Source of the DNA: a virus
Direction: 5' to 3' (one strand)
Virus record (IMG/VR): IMGVR_UViG_3300033429_000003
Span: 1 to 63,062 of that record
DNA length: 63,062 bases
A program made the translations under genes and the position numbers. How positions within the stretch are numbered: the stretch's first letter is position 1; each line of letters begins with the position of its first letter. Below, in pieces: positions 8,001 to 15,398 of this stretch. A model generated the notes under the pieces. That model did no database searches. It was given only the letters and a program-made list of their open reading frames with translations, and was not told where the DNA came from.

Positions 8001-9308
8001 AACTACAAGCAGATGGTTGTGACTCCTCTCTTGGTTGCAGATACTAAAGGCAAGCCGATCCCTGTCCCCATCGACAGGTCCTACTCGGAAGGACTGGACA
8101 TCGGGTCCTACTGGGCTTCGATGTACGGGGCCCGCATGGGGACCCTCAGCAGGACAGAAGGGACCTGGCGCCCCGGGTACATGTCAAAGCAGATGATGGC
8201 CTCAACCATGAACCAGATGGTTGTCTCGGACGACTGCGGTACCAAGAAAGGGCTGGCGCTACCCCTCGATGAGCGGGACATACTCGGACGCTTCACCGCC
8301 AACGATATCCGCCTGAAGAAGGGCGGCAAGGCAGAGGTTATCCCCGCTGGGACCCTTGTTGATCCCGACGTGGTCAATCGCCTGAAGAACAACCGGGTCA
8401 CCGAGGTACCCGTACGCACCCCGCTCCGCTGCCTGCACGGGAAGGGGATGTGTGCAAAGTGCTATGGCCTGGACGAGAACGGGCAGCTGCCCCAGAAGGG
8501 GGTGAACGTTGGAGTGATAGCGGCCCACGCTCTAGGTGAGCCCGCCACTCAGCTCAGCATGAACGCGTTTCATACGGGAGGTATAGTAGGTGCCAAGGGG
8601 ACAGCAGCGCAGGGGACGTTTGACCGAGTGGACCAGCTGCTGCAAGTCCCCACCATCCTGCCGGGGTCTGCCACGCTCTCCAAGGTAGACGGCACGGTAG
8701 ACAAGGTCGACAAGGACCCCGCCGGTGGGTGGAGCGTCTACGTCAGCGGGCAGCGGCACTACGTCCCCCCGACAAGAGACCTGATTGTGAAGAAGGGGCA
8801 GCCCGTGAAGAGGGGGGAGTCTGTGTCCTCTGGCGTGAAGAACCCGAGAGAGATGCTACCTCTTACGGGCATGCCCACTGTTCAGCGGTACATCACCGAC
8901 GAGCTCCACGGCATCTACAAGGAAGTAGCCCCGGTGAAGCGCCGCAACACGGAGACCTTTGTCCGTGCGATGACCAACTTGAGCAAGGTGACCGACCCGG
9001 GCGACCACGACACCTATCTTCGTGGAGACACTGTTCCTGCTACGGAGGTGGCCCAGTACAACAGTCAGAAAGCATCGGACGCTAAGCCAGTACGCGCTGA
9101 CCCCATCCTACACGGTGTGTCCACCCTACCCCTGGAAGTACAGACGGACTGGCTGGCCCGCATGCAGGCTACCAACCTTCGACGTACCGTTCTGGACGCG
9201 GCGGCAGAGAGGTGGGGGTCCGCCCTGCATTCTACGCATCCGGTGCCCGGCATGGCTTACGGTGCGGAATTTGGTAAGGGGACCCCAGAGAAACCTTGGC
9301 TGTACTAG
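2046..9308 (+). CDS. Single-chain RNA polymerase, beta and beta' fused, with an intein
   Basis: A 2420-residue protein joining the two catalytic halves of multisubunit RNA polymerase. In the beta half, FEDGIVVSE (residue 636 on) and GDKIVGRHGNKG (772 on) match the beta double-psi barrel and its conserved lysines. In the beta' half, NADFDGD (1730-1736) is the metal-binding catalytic loop. C2064, C2129, C2136 and C2139 match the second beta' zinc site, followed by GVIAAHALGEP and FHTGG of the trigger-loop region. An intein fills residues 814-1176, so the mature chain is about 2057 residues, shorter than bacterial beta plus beta' (about 2750 in E. coli). I chose ATG 2046 over 2025 because AAGGGAG lies six bases before it. 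The catalytic motifs are intact, so it should be active. No alpha, omega or sigma gene is visible nearby. Confidence 0.93.
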   Translation: MAHLQPVDAFETLKDRTSKTISSYFPIEGKKSTLRAKKVWVDDNLAWGDLRTQKDAKLKGRSWAVPVRAELELVDKTTGKVKDTQTVTLAQIPKITNRYSYIVGGNEYQVTNQFRLKAGAYTRVRANGELTTQWNLPEGGLGFDVNFDPRTKKMTMRHVGKGSNIALYPVLKSLGMDDDTIERQWGREIFNVNKKENEEVALKKFYKTFKGTNPPSMDAAKSLVVEEMGRTKLRPDATALTLGKPFTQVTGPALMAGSRKLLRVSRQEEKPDDRDALQFKDILSAEDLVSERLERGQTRRVITRKITNTLDKRTKVKEIVNPDFFGKPVRYFFTNSTLSERSDQTNPVSFLVGNRRTTIMGEGGISSDLQLSNEAKSVNPSHMGFLDVIQTPEGEKTGISLQLAMGARKYGKELKTQVYDVKKGKNINVTPLQALKANLAFPDQYKWKGNKATPVGPSIKVADKNGDITTVKPSEVDYVMKSAKGVFDIGANMIPFLQNDQGNRTMMGVKQIEQAIGLASREAPLVQAAGEGGRTAERIVGRFVSQRSPVDGVVSRVTTEAVYVKDAAGREHERQIYDNFPLNEDKSKLHSTPLVKVGDTVKAGQTLADSNFTRGGDLALGTNLQVAYMPYKGYNFEDGIVVSESAAKKLTSDHMFRQGITAEKNTILNKKKFLAETAGSVTQEQADKLDDFAIVKPGMTVNQGDVLIGAMKKQEVTPEQKKLGMFSKSFLRPARPNALRWEKETPGVVTRVVKHGKDTTVYVNTQAPATIGDKIVGRHGNKGIITHVLPDHEMPKTKSGKVAQVLLNPTGIPCYDEETEFLTTDGWVAAQDISMDHTFATLNTKTLVMEFQEPEEVYHMPHKGSMYCLRNQQLDMMVTPNHKQFSARRGNQKLYGSIDLDDPELPSLFELKESREIAREPRRYLKAAKWQGDREFFYYIPSGSPSGGGKPAAGINVSSIRWAEFMGWYLSEGSTYFNQSNYGYITEISQSRYANPTKYERVEALVQSMMGDAYEAVERGIRIKHKGLYEKLSPLGRARDKFIPREILDMPPDHLSVFLGALMAGDGSEYWNEETGHYGCRTYWTSSKLLADGVQEVAAKLGIAANIKRETRNGDEACYYLSLSGSRIAPWVNWSTTTKAHQYEEWVQYDGMVHCTTVPNGVLLVRRNGKAVFSGNSRINVGQVLETAAAKIAEKTGKTYEVNNFDPNNKDYTRNLLKELKAHGIKDTEEMVDPATDKSFGQVLFGPQYILKLHHTAAKGLIARSRHSYDSNMVPTRGGPKGGQTLDAMGMYALLAHNARENIREAQTYKSDNNDKFWEMIQSGDSPPTPKVPFVFKKFEGYLRGMGVDTVKEGNDLILQPLTDKKTLEMSNGEIKNPSHSLRAKDLNPERGGIFDPKVTGTKSVTKGLGAKWSHIKLSERMPNPVFEKPIAALLGIPEKHVGAVVAGRKELEGKTGPEAISSALNKINVDKEAEALRAALPTMRTSHLNKANKKMKHLRALQKAGMSPVDAYMMRHLPVLPPTMRPVSIRDSGDLVFDDLNNLYTSIGKTNYQLNTMDPAMPEEEKRPLQESMYDELKALTLTGTESQGRHLNGIAETIAGRGSPKEGFFQQKVIGRRQDLSMRGTIVPEPSLSLDEVAIPRKAAAELYKPFVVANLVSRRGYSPLMAQQKVKEDGVESRSALDEVAAERPLLLKRDPVLHKYGVQAFKPKLVSGQAIKIHPLATTGYNADFDGDKMSAYVPVSQKAVQEAWKMIPSNNLFSPSTGFVMFKPTQESMQGLFKLTEMGKKTNKSFKTAGAAARAVKSGEIGLDDVVTIQDFSGVSNLDKLAAAPKRTTVGRMMVYNALPEEVRSESMLTDKNFVLNKGNLQDLLTNVAAMDKGSFGTVSDKLKDLGNSRSTGMSISLEDFLSDHEDRDRVMNQARKVENQIRADKKLSPAKRDEKIVQLYVGAGKEIDAKTKARADAKPNRMYDWVRSGARGSWDNYKQMVVTPLLVADTKGKPIPVPIDRSYSEGLDIGSYWASMYGARMGTLSRTEGTWRPGYMSKQMMASTMNQMVVSDDCGTKKGLALPLDERDILGRFTANDIRLKKGGKAEVIPAGTLVDPDVVNRLKNNRVTEVPVRTPLRCLHGKGMCAKCYGLDENGQLPQKGVNVGVIAAHALGEPATQLSMNAFHTGGIVGAKGTAAQGTFDRVDQLLQVPTILPGSATLSKVDGTVDKVDKDPAGGWSVYVSGQRHYVPPTRDLIVKKGQPVKRGESVSSGVKNPREMLPLTGMPTVQRYITDELHGIYKEVAPVKRRNTETFVRAMTNLSKVTDPGDHDTYLRGDTVPATEVAQYNSQKASDAKPVRADPILHGVSTLPLEVQTDWLARMQATNLRRTVLDAAAERWGSALHSTHPVPGMAYGAEFGKGTPEKPWLY
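4485..5573 (+). mobile_element. LAGLIDADG intein in the beta part of the RNA polymerase
   Basis: A 363-residue in-frame insert beginning with Cys and ending with Asn, followed by Ser as the first downstream host residue. It splits the highly conserved beta motif NPTGIP/SRINVGQVLE, which becomes contiguous after splicing. Block B shows TPNH about 65 residues in. Two endonuclease motifs are visible, FMGWYLSEGS and LGALMAGDGS, so this is a full intein with a LAGLIDADG homing domain. The C-terminal end reads FSGN, with Gly instead of the usual penultimate His, a known but less common variant. Splicing must work for the polymerase to function. Confidence 0.92.
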
Positions 9309-9317
9309 GAGGGCCTC

Positions 9318-10451
9318 GTGTCCAGTAGCCACATAGAGTCCGGTTACCTGCCCGCCGTTGTTGAGACGGTGCGCGTTGTCAACGTGAACATCGACGCGTG
9401 GTCCGTGGACGTCGTCTCGGAGTACGGCAACAAGAGGTGGTTCGACATCCAGGTGATGACCCCCTACTTCCACTACGTGAACGGGGAGGGCATCTATGTC
9501 ATGCCAGAAGTAGGGGCCCTCGCATGGCTCTGCAAGAGTAGTGCGGGGGACCGAGCAGAGGCTTTCATCCTTGGGTTCCAGTCCCCCTACGATGAGAGTG
9601 AGGACGGGTTCAGAGATGGTAGGTCTGCGCTGAACCCGGGTGACATCATGATGGCTACACGGGATGAGAACTTCATCATCCTTCGGCGGGGAGGAGTTGT
9701 ACAGCTAGGTTCTACCCCCATCTGCCAGACGATGTATGTCCCCATCAACAACATTATCAGGCACTTCTGCGAGAAGTTTGAAATCAATGCCTTTGGTGGA
9801 GAGCTTCTATGGGAAACATGGAGGCGGGAGGAATCATCGGATGAAGATGTTTTCACCACCTTCTACCTCAATGCTAAAGAGAAAGCGGACGACCCGGGGC
9901 ACGTCGCTAAGTTGTCTATCGGTTCCCACGGGGACGGAGATCCTCTTAGACTACAACTGACCATGTACCCAGACGGTACGGAGGGCGCCGAGTTTGTGGC
10001 CGACTTGCAGATTGATAATGAAGGCAACGTGACGTGGGACTCCCGGTTCAACTACACCATAGTCGCTGCCAAGAACTTCACCGTGACAACGGAGGAGGAG
10101 AGCATAACCCTGGACTCGGCCAAGGATTTCTACGCCAAGTCTGCAGAGGCTATGAACATGGAGTCGGGGGGTGACATGGTGGCCGCCTCGGGAGGAAAGT
10201 CAGAGCTTACTGCCGCGAAGGGCATGACCGTGGATGGGCAGACAATCAAGATAGGGGCGGGCGCCTCGGCGGAGAAGATGGTCCTCGGGACCCAGCTCCA
10301 GAATGTGCTGAAGCAGCTGTGTATCGCCATCAAGAGCTTGGTATCAGTGCCGGGCGTCTCCGGTGGCCCTCTTCCCAACGCGGCCGCAGTGATTGCCCCT
10401 GTGGAAGCTAGTATTCAATTGATCATTTCGCAGAAGACCTCGGTGGAGTAG
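9318..10451 (+). CDS. Baseplate or spike-like structural protein
   Basis: A 377-residue protein starting at GTG 9318. The AGGAGG ribosome site overlaps the stop codon of the polymerase gene, implying coupled expression. The N-terminal 100 residues (VVNVNIDAWSVDV, then a segment ending GALAWLC and FILGFQ) look like the OB-fold domain of phage baseplate hub or gpV/gp5-type spike proteins. The middle is beta-rich with repeated short strands (FTVTTEEESITLDSAKDFYAK region), as in the beta-helix of spikes. I infer a role in the tail tip or baseplate. Its position directly after the polymerase, away from the sheath gene, is unusual. Confidence 0.6.
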   Translation: MSSSHIESGYLPAVVETVRVVNVNIDAWSVDVVSEYGNKRWFDIQVMTPYFHYVNGEGIYVMPEVGALAWLCKSSAGDRAEAFILGFQSPYDESEDGFRDGRSALNPGDIMMATRDENFIILRRGGVVQLGSTPICQTMYVPINNIIRHFCEKFEINAFGGELLWETWRREESSDEDVFTTFYLNAKEKADDPGHVAKLSIGSHGDGDPLRLQLTMYPDGTEGAEFVADLQIDNEGNVTWDSRFNYTIVAAKNFTVTTEEESITLDSAKDFYAKSAEAMNMESGGDMVAASGGKSELTAAKGMTVDGQTIKIGAGASAEKMVLGTQLQNVLKQLCIAIKSLVSVPGVSGGPLPNAAAVIAPVEASIQLIISQKTSVE

Positions 10452-10459
10452 GAGATACC

Positions 10460-12448
10460 ATGGACACCCAGCCTCTCTTTCTTGACCACGAGCTTCGCTT
10501 CCAGGGGGAAGAGAAGCTTGCAGGTACCTTGACACGCCTCAGCGATAACACTGACCTCTGGTCACAAGAGATCATGCAGGAGGCGTACAAGCAGCTCCCA
10601 TACCTGAGTCATTTCGAAGCGTCTGTTGCCCTCGACAAGGTAGACGAGGAGAGGGGGTATGCTCACGGCTCCATCGTGGTGCAGCCGAAGACGGCAATGA
10701 CCGTCGAGGAGCAGGAGAAGACCCCGCTCGACAAGGTTCACATCCCCATCTTCATCCGAGACCAGATGCTGGCCCCGCTCGACATCTTCCTCAAAGGGCA
10801 GCGCTACCAACACCTGACAGAAGGTAGGCTACGGGCTGCTCTTTTCCGCCCAGAAGCTTTTGACGCAGTGCGGCGCAAACCACTGGAGCCGAGCATCATC
10901 AACGAGCTTCGGCCGCCGTTGGACGACGTTGGGGGCTCGGCCAAGATGAGCTCGGCGGAGGTCTCGACTCTGCCCTTGCTTCCGCAACTTCAGGGCAGAG
11001 TGGGGCAGAGTCACGTGGACCGCTTGAAAGAGGCCATGGCAGATCCTGCTTTGGTTTCAGCGGTTTCGAACGGACATGCAGGGGTAGCAGCCGCATTTGA
11101 CTCTGCCCTTTCTCTGGCACCTACCGACCAGGAGAAGACTGCCCAGGTCCTTGCCGACCGTCTCCGGCCGAATGTGGTCCAGCTGCGAAAGTTGGCGAAC
11201 GGCAACGTGATGGTGAAGTGGGCCAACACCGGGGCGTTCGCACCCCAGCAGGAAGAGGTACCAGAGTCGGTGGCGCAGGACATGGCCGGCGACGTGGACA
11301 CCGTTCCTCAGATGGAGGCGGGTGGCACCATCACGGCGAGCCCGGATGCCGCGGTCAAGAAGACGCTCGAGGCCGAGGAGGTGAAGGTCGCCGACAGCTT
11401 TGGACTCTGGAAGGTCCAAGATGTCAATGGCAATACCATGATTGGTTGGGTGTTCCCCAAGGTCCTGTCTCTTGAGCTCACCCCGCTCCCTCTCTCCCTG
11501 TTCAACAACGGCTCCCAGTACGCCCTGCAGGAACACATCGCTGGGGAGATGGCGGGCAAGACCACAGACATCCCGAAGGGCATCCCGAAGGGGTACGGCT
11601 CGCTCTACTACATCGACCACGGGACGGCGAAGGCGCTGGTGCCTCTGCGTGTCACGTCCTCCTACCGGGACCCCAACGGAACAGTGAAGTACATGGGGGA
11701 CACGGACCTGGGCGACAAGGTCATGTTCTCCTTTGCTGACGGACTCAAGACGGTGGTGAAGGTCGGCCCCGGGGAGTACGCGGTCCCGGCCAGCTTTAAC
11801 TGGATGCCCCTGCGTGGGGAGTGCGAGCTGGTCAGTGAGCCCATGTCCTTCTCGAAGACGGCAGTGGCCAACTGGATGGGGCATGCCGAGCTGGTGGGGG
11901 ACGGTGACCTATTCTCCTTCCGTGGCCCTGCGGTAGCCAAGGTGAAGGAAGCCCACACCAAGTTCTTGGGCCGAGCCGAGACGGAGTTCATGGGGGTAGC
12001 CCTCGGGCTCCACCCGGTCTTCTGCAAGGAGGCTATGGACCGGGCGAGCAGAGGGGAGAGGATTGCCCTGAAGGGTTTGCGTTCGATCACTCCTCTTTCC
12101 GTGAAGCTAGCGTCTGCTCGAGCAGATATCCGCAAGGCGCTCGATGAGCTCGACCCCCCGATCCACAACTACTTCCTGGTTAAGGAAGCCGCCATCCTTG
12201 ACGACGCCTTGACGGCGGACAAGATCTTGGGCCTCGGCTTCCTGAACGCTGAGAACGTGGCGGCGTTCGTGGACATGCTCCCCGCCCTGGATGCCACCTC
12301 GAGCAAGCTGGCCGAGTTGCTCTTTGCCATCCGTATTGGGCTCAAGGAGGTTCCTGAGGTTGCGGTCGAGCGCATGCTTGTCGCCCTTGAAGACGTCATC
12401 CAAGGGCTCAAGGCCCTGCAACAGAAGGAAGTATCCTTCTCGAATTGA
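10460..12448 (+). CDS. Large hypothetical protein, probably virion-associated
   Basis: A 662-residue protein with a good AGGAGA ribosome site. I recognise no family. It has no signal peptide or membrane segment. The N-terminal third is mixed alpha/beta, the middle (about 235-430) is beta-rich with glycine turns, and the C-terminal 150 residues are helical and end in a charged tail. The segment AFRPEAFDAVRRKP-like region near 130-145 and the phrase KVHIPIFIRDQMLAPLD near 90-105 are the most distinctive. It begins an uninterrupted run of plus-strand genes with the baseplate-like gene, so a structural or virion-cargo role is the simplest inference. Confidence 0.6.
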   Translation: MDTQPLFLDHELRFQGEEKLAGTLTRLSDNTDLWSQEIMQEAYKQLPYLSHFEASVALDKVDEERGYAHGSIVVQPKTAMTVEEQEKTPLDKVHIPIFIRDQMLAPLDIFLKGQRYQHLTEGRLRAALFRPEAFDAVRRKPLEPSIINELRPPLDDVGGSAKMSSAEVSTLPLLPQLQGRVGQSHVDRLKEAMADPALVSAVSNGHAGVAAAFDSALSLAPTDQEKTAQVLADRLRPNVVQLRKLANGNVMVKWANTGAFAPQQEEVPESVAQDMAGDVDTVPQMEAGGTITASPDAAVKKTLEAEEVKVADSFGLWKVQDVNGNTMIGWVFPKVLSLELTPLPLSLFNNGSQYALQEHIAGEMAGKTTDIPKGIPKGYGSLYYIDHGTAKALVPLRVTSSYRDPNGTVKYMGDTDLGDKVMFSFADGLKTVVKVGPGEYAVPASFNWMPLRGECELVSEPMSFSKTAVANWMGHAELVGDGDLFSFRGPAVAKVKEAHTKFLGRAETEFMGVALGLHPVFCKEAMDRASRGERIALKGLRSITPLSVKLASARADIRKALDELDPPIHNYFLVKEAAILDDALTADKILGLGFLNAENVAAFVDMLPALDATSSKLAELLFAIRIGLKEVPEVAVERMLVALEDVIQGLKALQQKEVSFSN

Positions 12449-12456
12449 GGTAGCAA

Positions 12457-13344
12457 ATGGGCCACCCAGCAGAACACTACGTGAAGTACGCCCTGGCCGC
12501 CAAGTGGGGCACCTCGGGTCAGGAAGAGACCACGGACATCAATGAGCTCAACCAGTCCCTCAAGGTGTTGGGCATTCCTGGACTCCTGGAGAGGCACTTC
12601 AACCACATCTGGTCCCGCTTCGACCCGCCGGAGGGGTTCTGCCTGCAAGACCACTATCACGAGCCCACCGCCCAGTTCATGGAGGACCACAAGCTCACAG
12701 CCATGTGGCGGGGGGACCCCGAGCTGACCCGGGCCATCGACGAGGTCATAATCAAGAGGCCCCAACTCCAGTTCCGGGTCAACGTCCTGTTGCTGGGTCG
12801 TCTACCCTCGAAGGTCATAGCCGAGAAGCTCAGTGATAAGTTTCACATCTTCCCGTCGATGACCGAGAGGATGGTGGACCTGTACAAGCACTACTTCTGG
12901 AAGGTTGACCAGGCCGGCTACGATGAATGGGATGAGCTGCTGGCGACCAGCGCCTACCACGACCACTACATGTCCTCGCTCTACAACGGGGAGTCTCAGG
13001 CCATGTGGAGGGCGGGGTTCTCCCCCAAGGTGGACGTCAAGAAGGCTCTCAAGGAAGCCCAGAAACACATCTACTTCCGGCTCAAGGCGCTTGAGGCCCA
13101 GCCCAGCAGCAAGTTCGTTCTGGACCAGACCATCAAACTGGCCCGGGAGCTACGCTACCTCTACGCCGCTCTCTACGCCGAGGGGGAGGCGCTACCAGAG
13201 CGCCTGCGCGAGCTGCGGGTCTTCCTGATGAAGCACGACATCCCAGATGTCAAAGACCTCGAGCAGATTGTCGACAAGGAAGAAGGCGGCGGGTTCTCCG
13301 GTGACGGGGCCCATGAAGAGGAAGAGGAGGCACCGCTCCAATGA
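12457..13344 (+). CDS. Hypothetical helical protein
   Basis: A 295-residue, mostly alpha-helical protein rich in aromatic and histidine residues (for example NHIWSRFDPPEGF and YKHYFWKVDQAGYDEWDELL), ending in a glutamate-rich tail. It has no cysteine motif or Walker motif. GAGGTAG precedes the start. Its stop overlaps the next start as ATGA, so it is co-translated with the zinc-ribbon protein that follows. Helices near 120-165 resemble a small helix-turn-helix, which might mean DNA binding, but that is not secure. Confidence 0.6.
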   Translation: MGHPAEHYVKYALAAKWGTSGQEETTDINELNQSLKVLGIPGLLERHFNHIWSRFDPPEGFCLQDHYHEPTAQFMEDHKLTAMWRGDPELTRAIDEVIIKRPQLQFRVNVLLLGRLPSKVIAEKLSDKFHIFPSMTERMVDLYKHYFWKVDQAGYDEWDELLATSAYHDHYMSSLYNGESQAMWRAGFSPKVDVKKALKEAQKHIYFRLKALEAQPSSKFVLDQTIKLARELRYLYAALYAEGEALPERLRELRVFLMKHDIPDVKDLEQIVDKEEGGGFSGDGAHEEEEEAPLQ

Positions 13345-13898
13345 CATATGAACCAGCCCCTAGCATGCCGATGCCGGAGTGGGCAGACGAATCCAAAGGC
13401 AGCCTTCAAGAGATGATAGGAGATGTTGCCACACCTTTCTCGGTGAAGGAGATGCAACCCATCACCGACTTCAGCACTCACTTTGCTGAGTACTACGTCG
13501 AAGGGGGCGACTTCGTCCTCCACCTCTTCCCCCGCAACGGCCCAAGCGACCGTTGGGAGGAGGGCCACTACATCCCTCGGTGTCGGTCCTGCCGCAGCGA
13601 AGTGCCCTTGCCGGAAGGAAAGATGAAGCCCTGCCCCCGGTGCGGGCACGCCGGGTTGGTCTACATCCCGGGTCGGAAGGAGGAGAAGGCCACCGTGGTC
13701 TTCCCCGGCGACATGCGGGACAGGATCTTGAAGGCGGCCGACGCGAGCTGGATGGGGGACGTGGCGATCGACCTCGTTGTCGAGCTGGGCGCCTACGCGG
13801 TCCAGTTCCAGGGGGCCAAGGACGCCGCCCGCCTCTCCGGCTACGACCGGTTCGCTGACGGATTCTGTTCGGTGTTGGACGATCTGCTTGAGGAGTAG
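13341..13898 (+). CDS. Zinc-ribbon hypothetical protein
   Basis: A 185-residue protein whose centre (about residues 76-107) holds CRSC and CPRCG separated by about 17 residues, a classic four-cysteine zinc ribbon. The flanking parts are acidic, and the C-terminal 60 residues form an alpha/beta segment of unknown kind. The start overlaps the previous gene's stop by four bases. Its place between a helical protein and a helicase suggests a nucleic-acid or assembly accessory role, which is inference only. Confidence 0.65.
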   Translation: MTYEPAPSMPMPEWADESKGSLQEMIGDVATPFSVKEMQPITDFSTHFAEYYVEGGDFVLHLFPRNGPSDRWEEGHYIPRCRSCRSEVPLPEGKMKPCPRCGHAGLVYIPGRKEEKATVVFPGDMRDRILKAADASWMGDVAIDLVVELGAYAVQFQGAKDAARLSGYDRFADGFCSVLDDLLEE

Positions 13899-13901
13899 AC
13901 C

Positions 13902-15398
13902 GTGGACCTACTGGCGTTCCAAGACGAGTTGGAGAAGATAGCTAGTCTTCGGTCGTCAGTTACCCTGCGACCTCACCAACAGGAGGCAGTTGACTTCATC
14001 CTAGACAATGGGGGTAGGGGCCTTCTGGCACACGCTACGGGCTCAGGAAAGACCTTTTCATCTCTAGCCGTCATAGAGAAGCTCAGGGAGAAAGGGGAGG
14101 CGGGCAAGACTCTCGTGGTGCTCCCCGCGTCCCTTAAAACCAACTTCTCCAAGCGAGGGGTAGAAAAGTTTACCGACCGTAGTCACGGGGACGTTGGCTC
14201 TGGGGCAGACTATCAGATTGTGTCTCTAGAGAAGTTCAGGAAGGACCCGTCCGGGGTCTTGGGGGCTTCAGGGGCTGACTCTGTGATCCTAGACGAGGTT
14301 CACAGAGCGAAGGACCCTTCTACAGCTACGCATAAGGCGTACAAGGAGATAGCCCCAAAAGTAAAGAACCTAGTAGGGCTTACCGGCTCCTTTATCTCCA
14401 ACCATCCTCGAGAGCTTGTACCGGTTATGGACATCATCAACCCGGAGCATACTCTGGGGTCTCAGGCAGGTTTCACCAAGAAGTACACGAAGCGGGAGAT
14501 GGTGTCTGGGGGCGGGTTCTTGAAAAGGAGCCCGAAGTACCGCACTACCCTGAAAAACCGCAGGCCTCTCCACGGTAAGATTAAGGGGAAGCTCCACTAC
14601 CTCGGCCATGACGAACTGAAAGATTTGCCGGCTCTGGACGTGCAGGATGTGCAAGTCCCCATGTCAGAGGAGCAGGACAAGCATTATAGGTTTGCGATGG
14701 GCTCGCTTTCTAGCAGGCAGAGGAAAATGATTAGGGATGGGCTTCCTGTCAGTCAGCGAGAGGCCCAGATGATTCTGCCCATGATTTTAAGGGCCCGGCA
14801 GGCGTCCAACTCTATCGGGGTGCACGCAAAAGTGCCCGACGCCGACGCCGCAGAGCTGACCCCCAAGCTCAAGAAGGTCATGGATGACATGGAGAAGCAC
14901 CTCAAGGAGACCAAGGATGGGCGGGCAATAGCCTACACGAACTTCGTTGACGGAGGGGCTAGGGAGCTCCATGCAGGACTGAAAGCCCGGGGGTTGAAAC
15001 CGGCTCTCTATTCGGGGGTCAACAAGAAGACCAGGGACAGCGAGCTAGAAGAGTTCAAGAAGGGGAAGCGGCGGGCTATCGTGCTGACACCTGCCGGCGG
15101 AGAGGGTATCAGTCTGGATAACGCTACCTTCTTTGCAGAGGTTGACCGGCACTACAACCCGGAGAGAAACCAACAGGCGGTAGCAAGAGGTAGGCGCCTA
15201 GGTGGGCTGGCGCATAGACTCCCTGAAGACCGGACCTTGCAGGTGCGGCGGTACTACTCTACTCCTAATACTTCCTGGTTCAGACGACTCATTGGGGCAG
15301 AGGACGTAGGAGTGGACGAGTGGGTCGGCATGGTAGCCAAGGAAAAAGACATCCTCAATGAGGAAATGAGGGCGGTTGCCAGAGGGAGCAAGTCGTGA
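13902..15398 (+). CDS. SF2 helicase of SNF2-like type
   Basis: A 498-residue helicase. Walker A reads ATGSGKT with Lys at residue 50, Walker B is DEVH at 131-134, and the C-terminal RecA domain carries the QAVARGRRLGG motif VI plus a TPAGGEGISL motif V. GTG 13902 is the start, with GAGGAG overlapping the previous stop. Its first residues, LLAFQDELEKIA, contain a short motif shared by several other late proteins in this genome, so it may be packaged or processed with the virion. The next gene starts inside its stop codon (GTGA). It probably remodels DNA-bound proteins or DNA branches, but the substrate is unknown. Confidence 0.85.
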   Translation: MDLLAFQDELEKIASLRSSVTLRPHQQEAVDFILDNGGRGLLAHATGSGKTFSSLAVIEKLREKGEAGKTLVVLPASLKTNFSKRGVEKFTDRSHGDVGSGADYQIVSLEKFRKDPSGVLGASGADSVILDEVHRAKDPSTATHKAYKEIAPKVKNLVGLTGSFISNHPRELVPVMDIINPEHTLGSQAGFTKKYTKREMVSGGGFLKRSPKYRTTLKNRRPLHGKIKGKLHYLGHDELKDLPALDVQDVQVPMSEEQDKHYRFAMGSLSSRQRKMIRDGLPVSQREAQMILPMILRARQASNSIGVHAKVPDADAAELTPKLKKVMDDMEKHLKETKDGRAIAYTNFVDGGARELHAGLKARGLKPALYSGVNKKTRDSELEEFKKGKRRAIVLTPAGGEGISLDNATFFAEVDRHYNPERNQQAVARGRRLGGLAHRLPEDRTLQVRRYYSTPNTSWFRRLIGAEDVGVDEWVGMVAKEKDILNEEMRAVARGSKS

